Below are positions 26,678-27,562 of a stretch of 27,562 nt of DNA, one piece after another. The DNA comes from Hypsibius dujardini (taxonomy: Eukaryota > Tardigrada > Eutardigrada > Parachela > Hypsibiidae): assembly GCA_001579985.1 (NCBI GenBank), contig LRSR01001629.1, positions 1 through 27,562 on the forward strand, given 5' to 3'. Position numbers and translations under genes: made by a program. Under the pieces are notes generated by a model, which had not been told where the DNA came from, searched no databases, and was given only the letters and a program-made list of their open reading frames with translations. Within the stretch, counting starts at the first letter, position 1. The number at the start of each line of letters is the position of its first letter.

Positions 26678-27476
26678 CTGCAATGTAAAGAAAACACAAA
26701 ATATTTCATTTGAATTACAAGACGTGTCCTTAGAAAAGTCATAAATAAAGACACAATCGGTGCTTGTGTAAGATTGCAGGCAGTTGGCTAACCTTCTGAC
26801 ACCTTGGGCACAGTTGATATGTTTGCCCTGTTTCAATCGCCAGTCATGGCTCAATTTATCAGAAGGTCTATTTATCGATAATTAAATTAAATTTTTTGTC
26901 TTTTTAAGCTCCGAGTTGGGTTCAAAAAAACATCGATTTTCAGTAACGATATCCTTTGACGATTTTTGAACATTTCCACTCAAATTAAATTTGGAATCGA
27001 TAACCGTCAGTAAAATCTGTTTTGGATGTCAGGGGGGCGAAGCTACCGGTCCTTTTTGGGACTGACAGAAAAATTACGAGTGAGATTGTAAAAATGAAAC
27101 ACAACCCCGCCCCCTCAAATCCCAAAATGATTCTGCGGCTGCTAATCGATTTCAAATTGAATGTGTGGGTTACATTGAGCTTTGAGGCCATTGATCAAAT
27201 TGAACATGATTCATAATCAACCTAATGATTCTGAGTCGATCGGCATCAGCCGAATTCCGATCTGCTGCCAGGGGGCAGAGTTCTGACGATTTGATTGGTC
27301 ATTGTCTGTTAGCTGTTTACAAGTATACCCCCGAAGACTTTTCTCATTCTTTTCTGTAGATCGGCTCAAAGTGTTACAGGAAGTTTGGAAAACGCAACGA
27401 GAAGTCAAACAGAAAAACTCAGCGAGATAGGAGCGCGCAAAGTCGCCGTCCAATCAATCAAGCCAACATCAGCCAG
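26678..27476. other. Intron 1 / upstream part of gene A
   Basis: Matches 11951-12760. It includes a conserved 57-nt stretch (26793-26849) with splice-like borders but a stop in the compatible frame. It also has the start of the foldback repeat cluster seen at 12.2-12.7 kb. No coding exon is supported. Confidence 0.5.
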
Positions 27477-27562
27477 TGTTAGGTCTACCAACCGTCAGTT
27501 GGATAGTTAACAAGTTTATTAGACTGATAGTAAAGACCGTTAGAGAAATAAACTGGAAGAAA
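27477..27562 (-). mobile_element. LTR fragment at the window edge, inverted
   Basis: Reads TGTTAGGTCTACC..., the complement of the terminal 86 bp of the LTR at 20206-20491, and is cut by the window end. It interrupts the right-block copy of the foldback cluster after agccag. Whether a full retrotransposon or a solo LTR follows cannot be seen. Confidence 0.85.

Larger units (their letters stand above)
14757..27476. repeat. Right copy of the large tandem segmental duplication
   Basis: Counterpart of 490-12760 in the same order. It ends where an LTR interrupts it. Differences from the left copy are listed with the individual genes. Confidence 0.85.

Noticed and set aside
26793-26849. Conserved 57-58 nt stretch (also 12066-12122, 19956-20013, 4793-4850) as an additional coding exon
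   Set aside because: The copies differ by one base in length, and the phase-compatible frame has a TGA in the 26.8-kb copy. Splice-like borders alone are not enough.

Overview
The window is eukaryotic and almost certainly from an invertebrate metazoan: short introns with GT..AG borders, TATA boxes, microsatellites, MITEs, hAT and LTR remnants, and a dense family of astacin (M12A) zinc metalloprotease genes. I cannot name the phylum. All supported genes lie on the minus strand, so they read from high to low coordinates.

Large-scale layout: the window is two diverged copies of one block of about 12-13 kb in the same order, roughly 490-12760 and 14757-27476. Each block carries three astacin units. 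Left block: gene E (165-1392, runs off the left edge), gene C (3138-5185, pseudogene) and gene D (6102-13809). Right block: gene F (14780-15454, remnant), gene B (17232-20771, pseudogene) and gene A (20966-27476, upstream end off the right edge). Paralogous exons have identical lengths (89, 85, 127, 65, 54, 75 and about 528 nt) and every junction phase closes. They encode a propeptide with an FEGDI cysteine-switch-like motif, a mature start at RWVNGVIPYYI, the four astacin cysteines, the zinc site HELMHVVGFFHEQ assembled across an intron, a Met-turn SIMHY, a Pro/Thr-rich tail and, in gene A, a 12-cysteine C-terminal exon.

The most unusual content lies in the long first introns. Seven exons encode a small cysteine-rich domain of the CS-alpha-beta (defensin-like) type. 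Next to them are 66-nt exons encoding a Thr-rich linker and 76-nt signal-peptide exons. Signal exon, CS-alpha-beta exons, linker exon and propeptide exon all meet at phase-1 junctions. The simplest reading is a modular secreted protease: signal, one or two CS-alpha-beta domains, Thr-rich linker, astacin prodomain, protease, Pro/Thr-rich tail, Cys/Trp repeats. Each CS-alpha-beta exon also has an in-frame stop just past its splice donor, so a free peptide could be made from the same locus. In gene D an eighth-cysteine CS-alpha-beta exon has landed where the C-terminal exon should follow and may serve as a replacement C-terminus.

Decay and mobile DNA: gene C has a frameshift in exon 4 and lacks exons 8-9. 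Gene B has lost exon 4, an acceptor and part of its tail, and carries a solo LTR and a non-autonomous hAT element. Gene F keeps only exons 1-3. Gene D has an aspartate in place of the Met-turn tyrosine. No bacterial genes, CRISPR arrays, tRNAs or rRNAs were seen.
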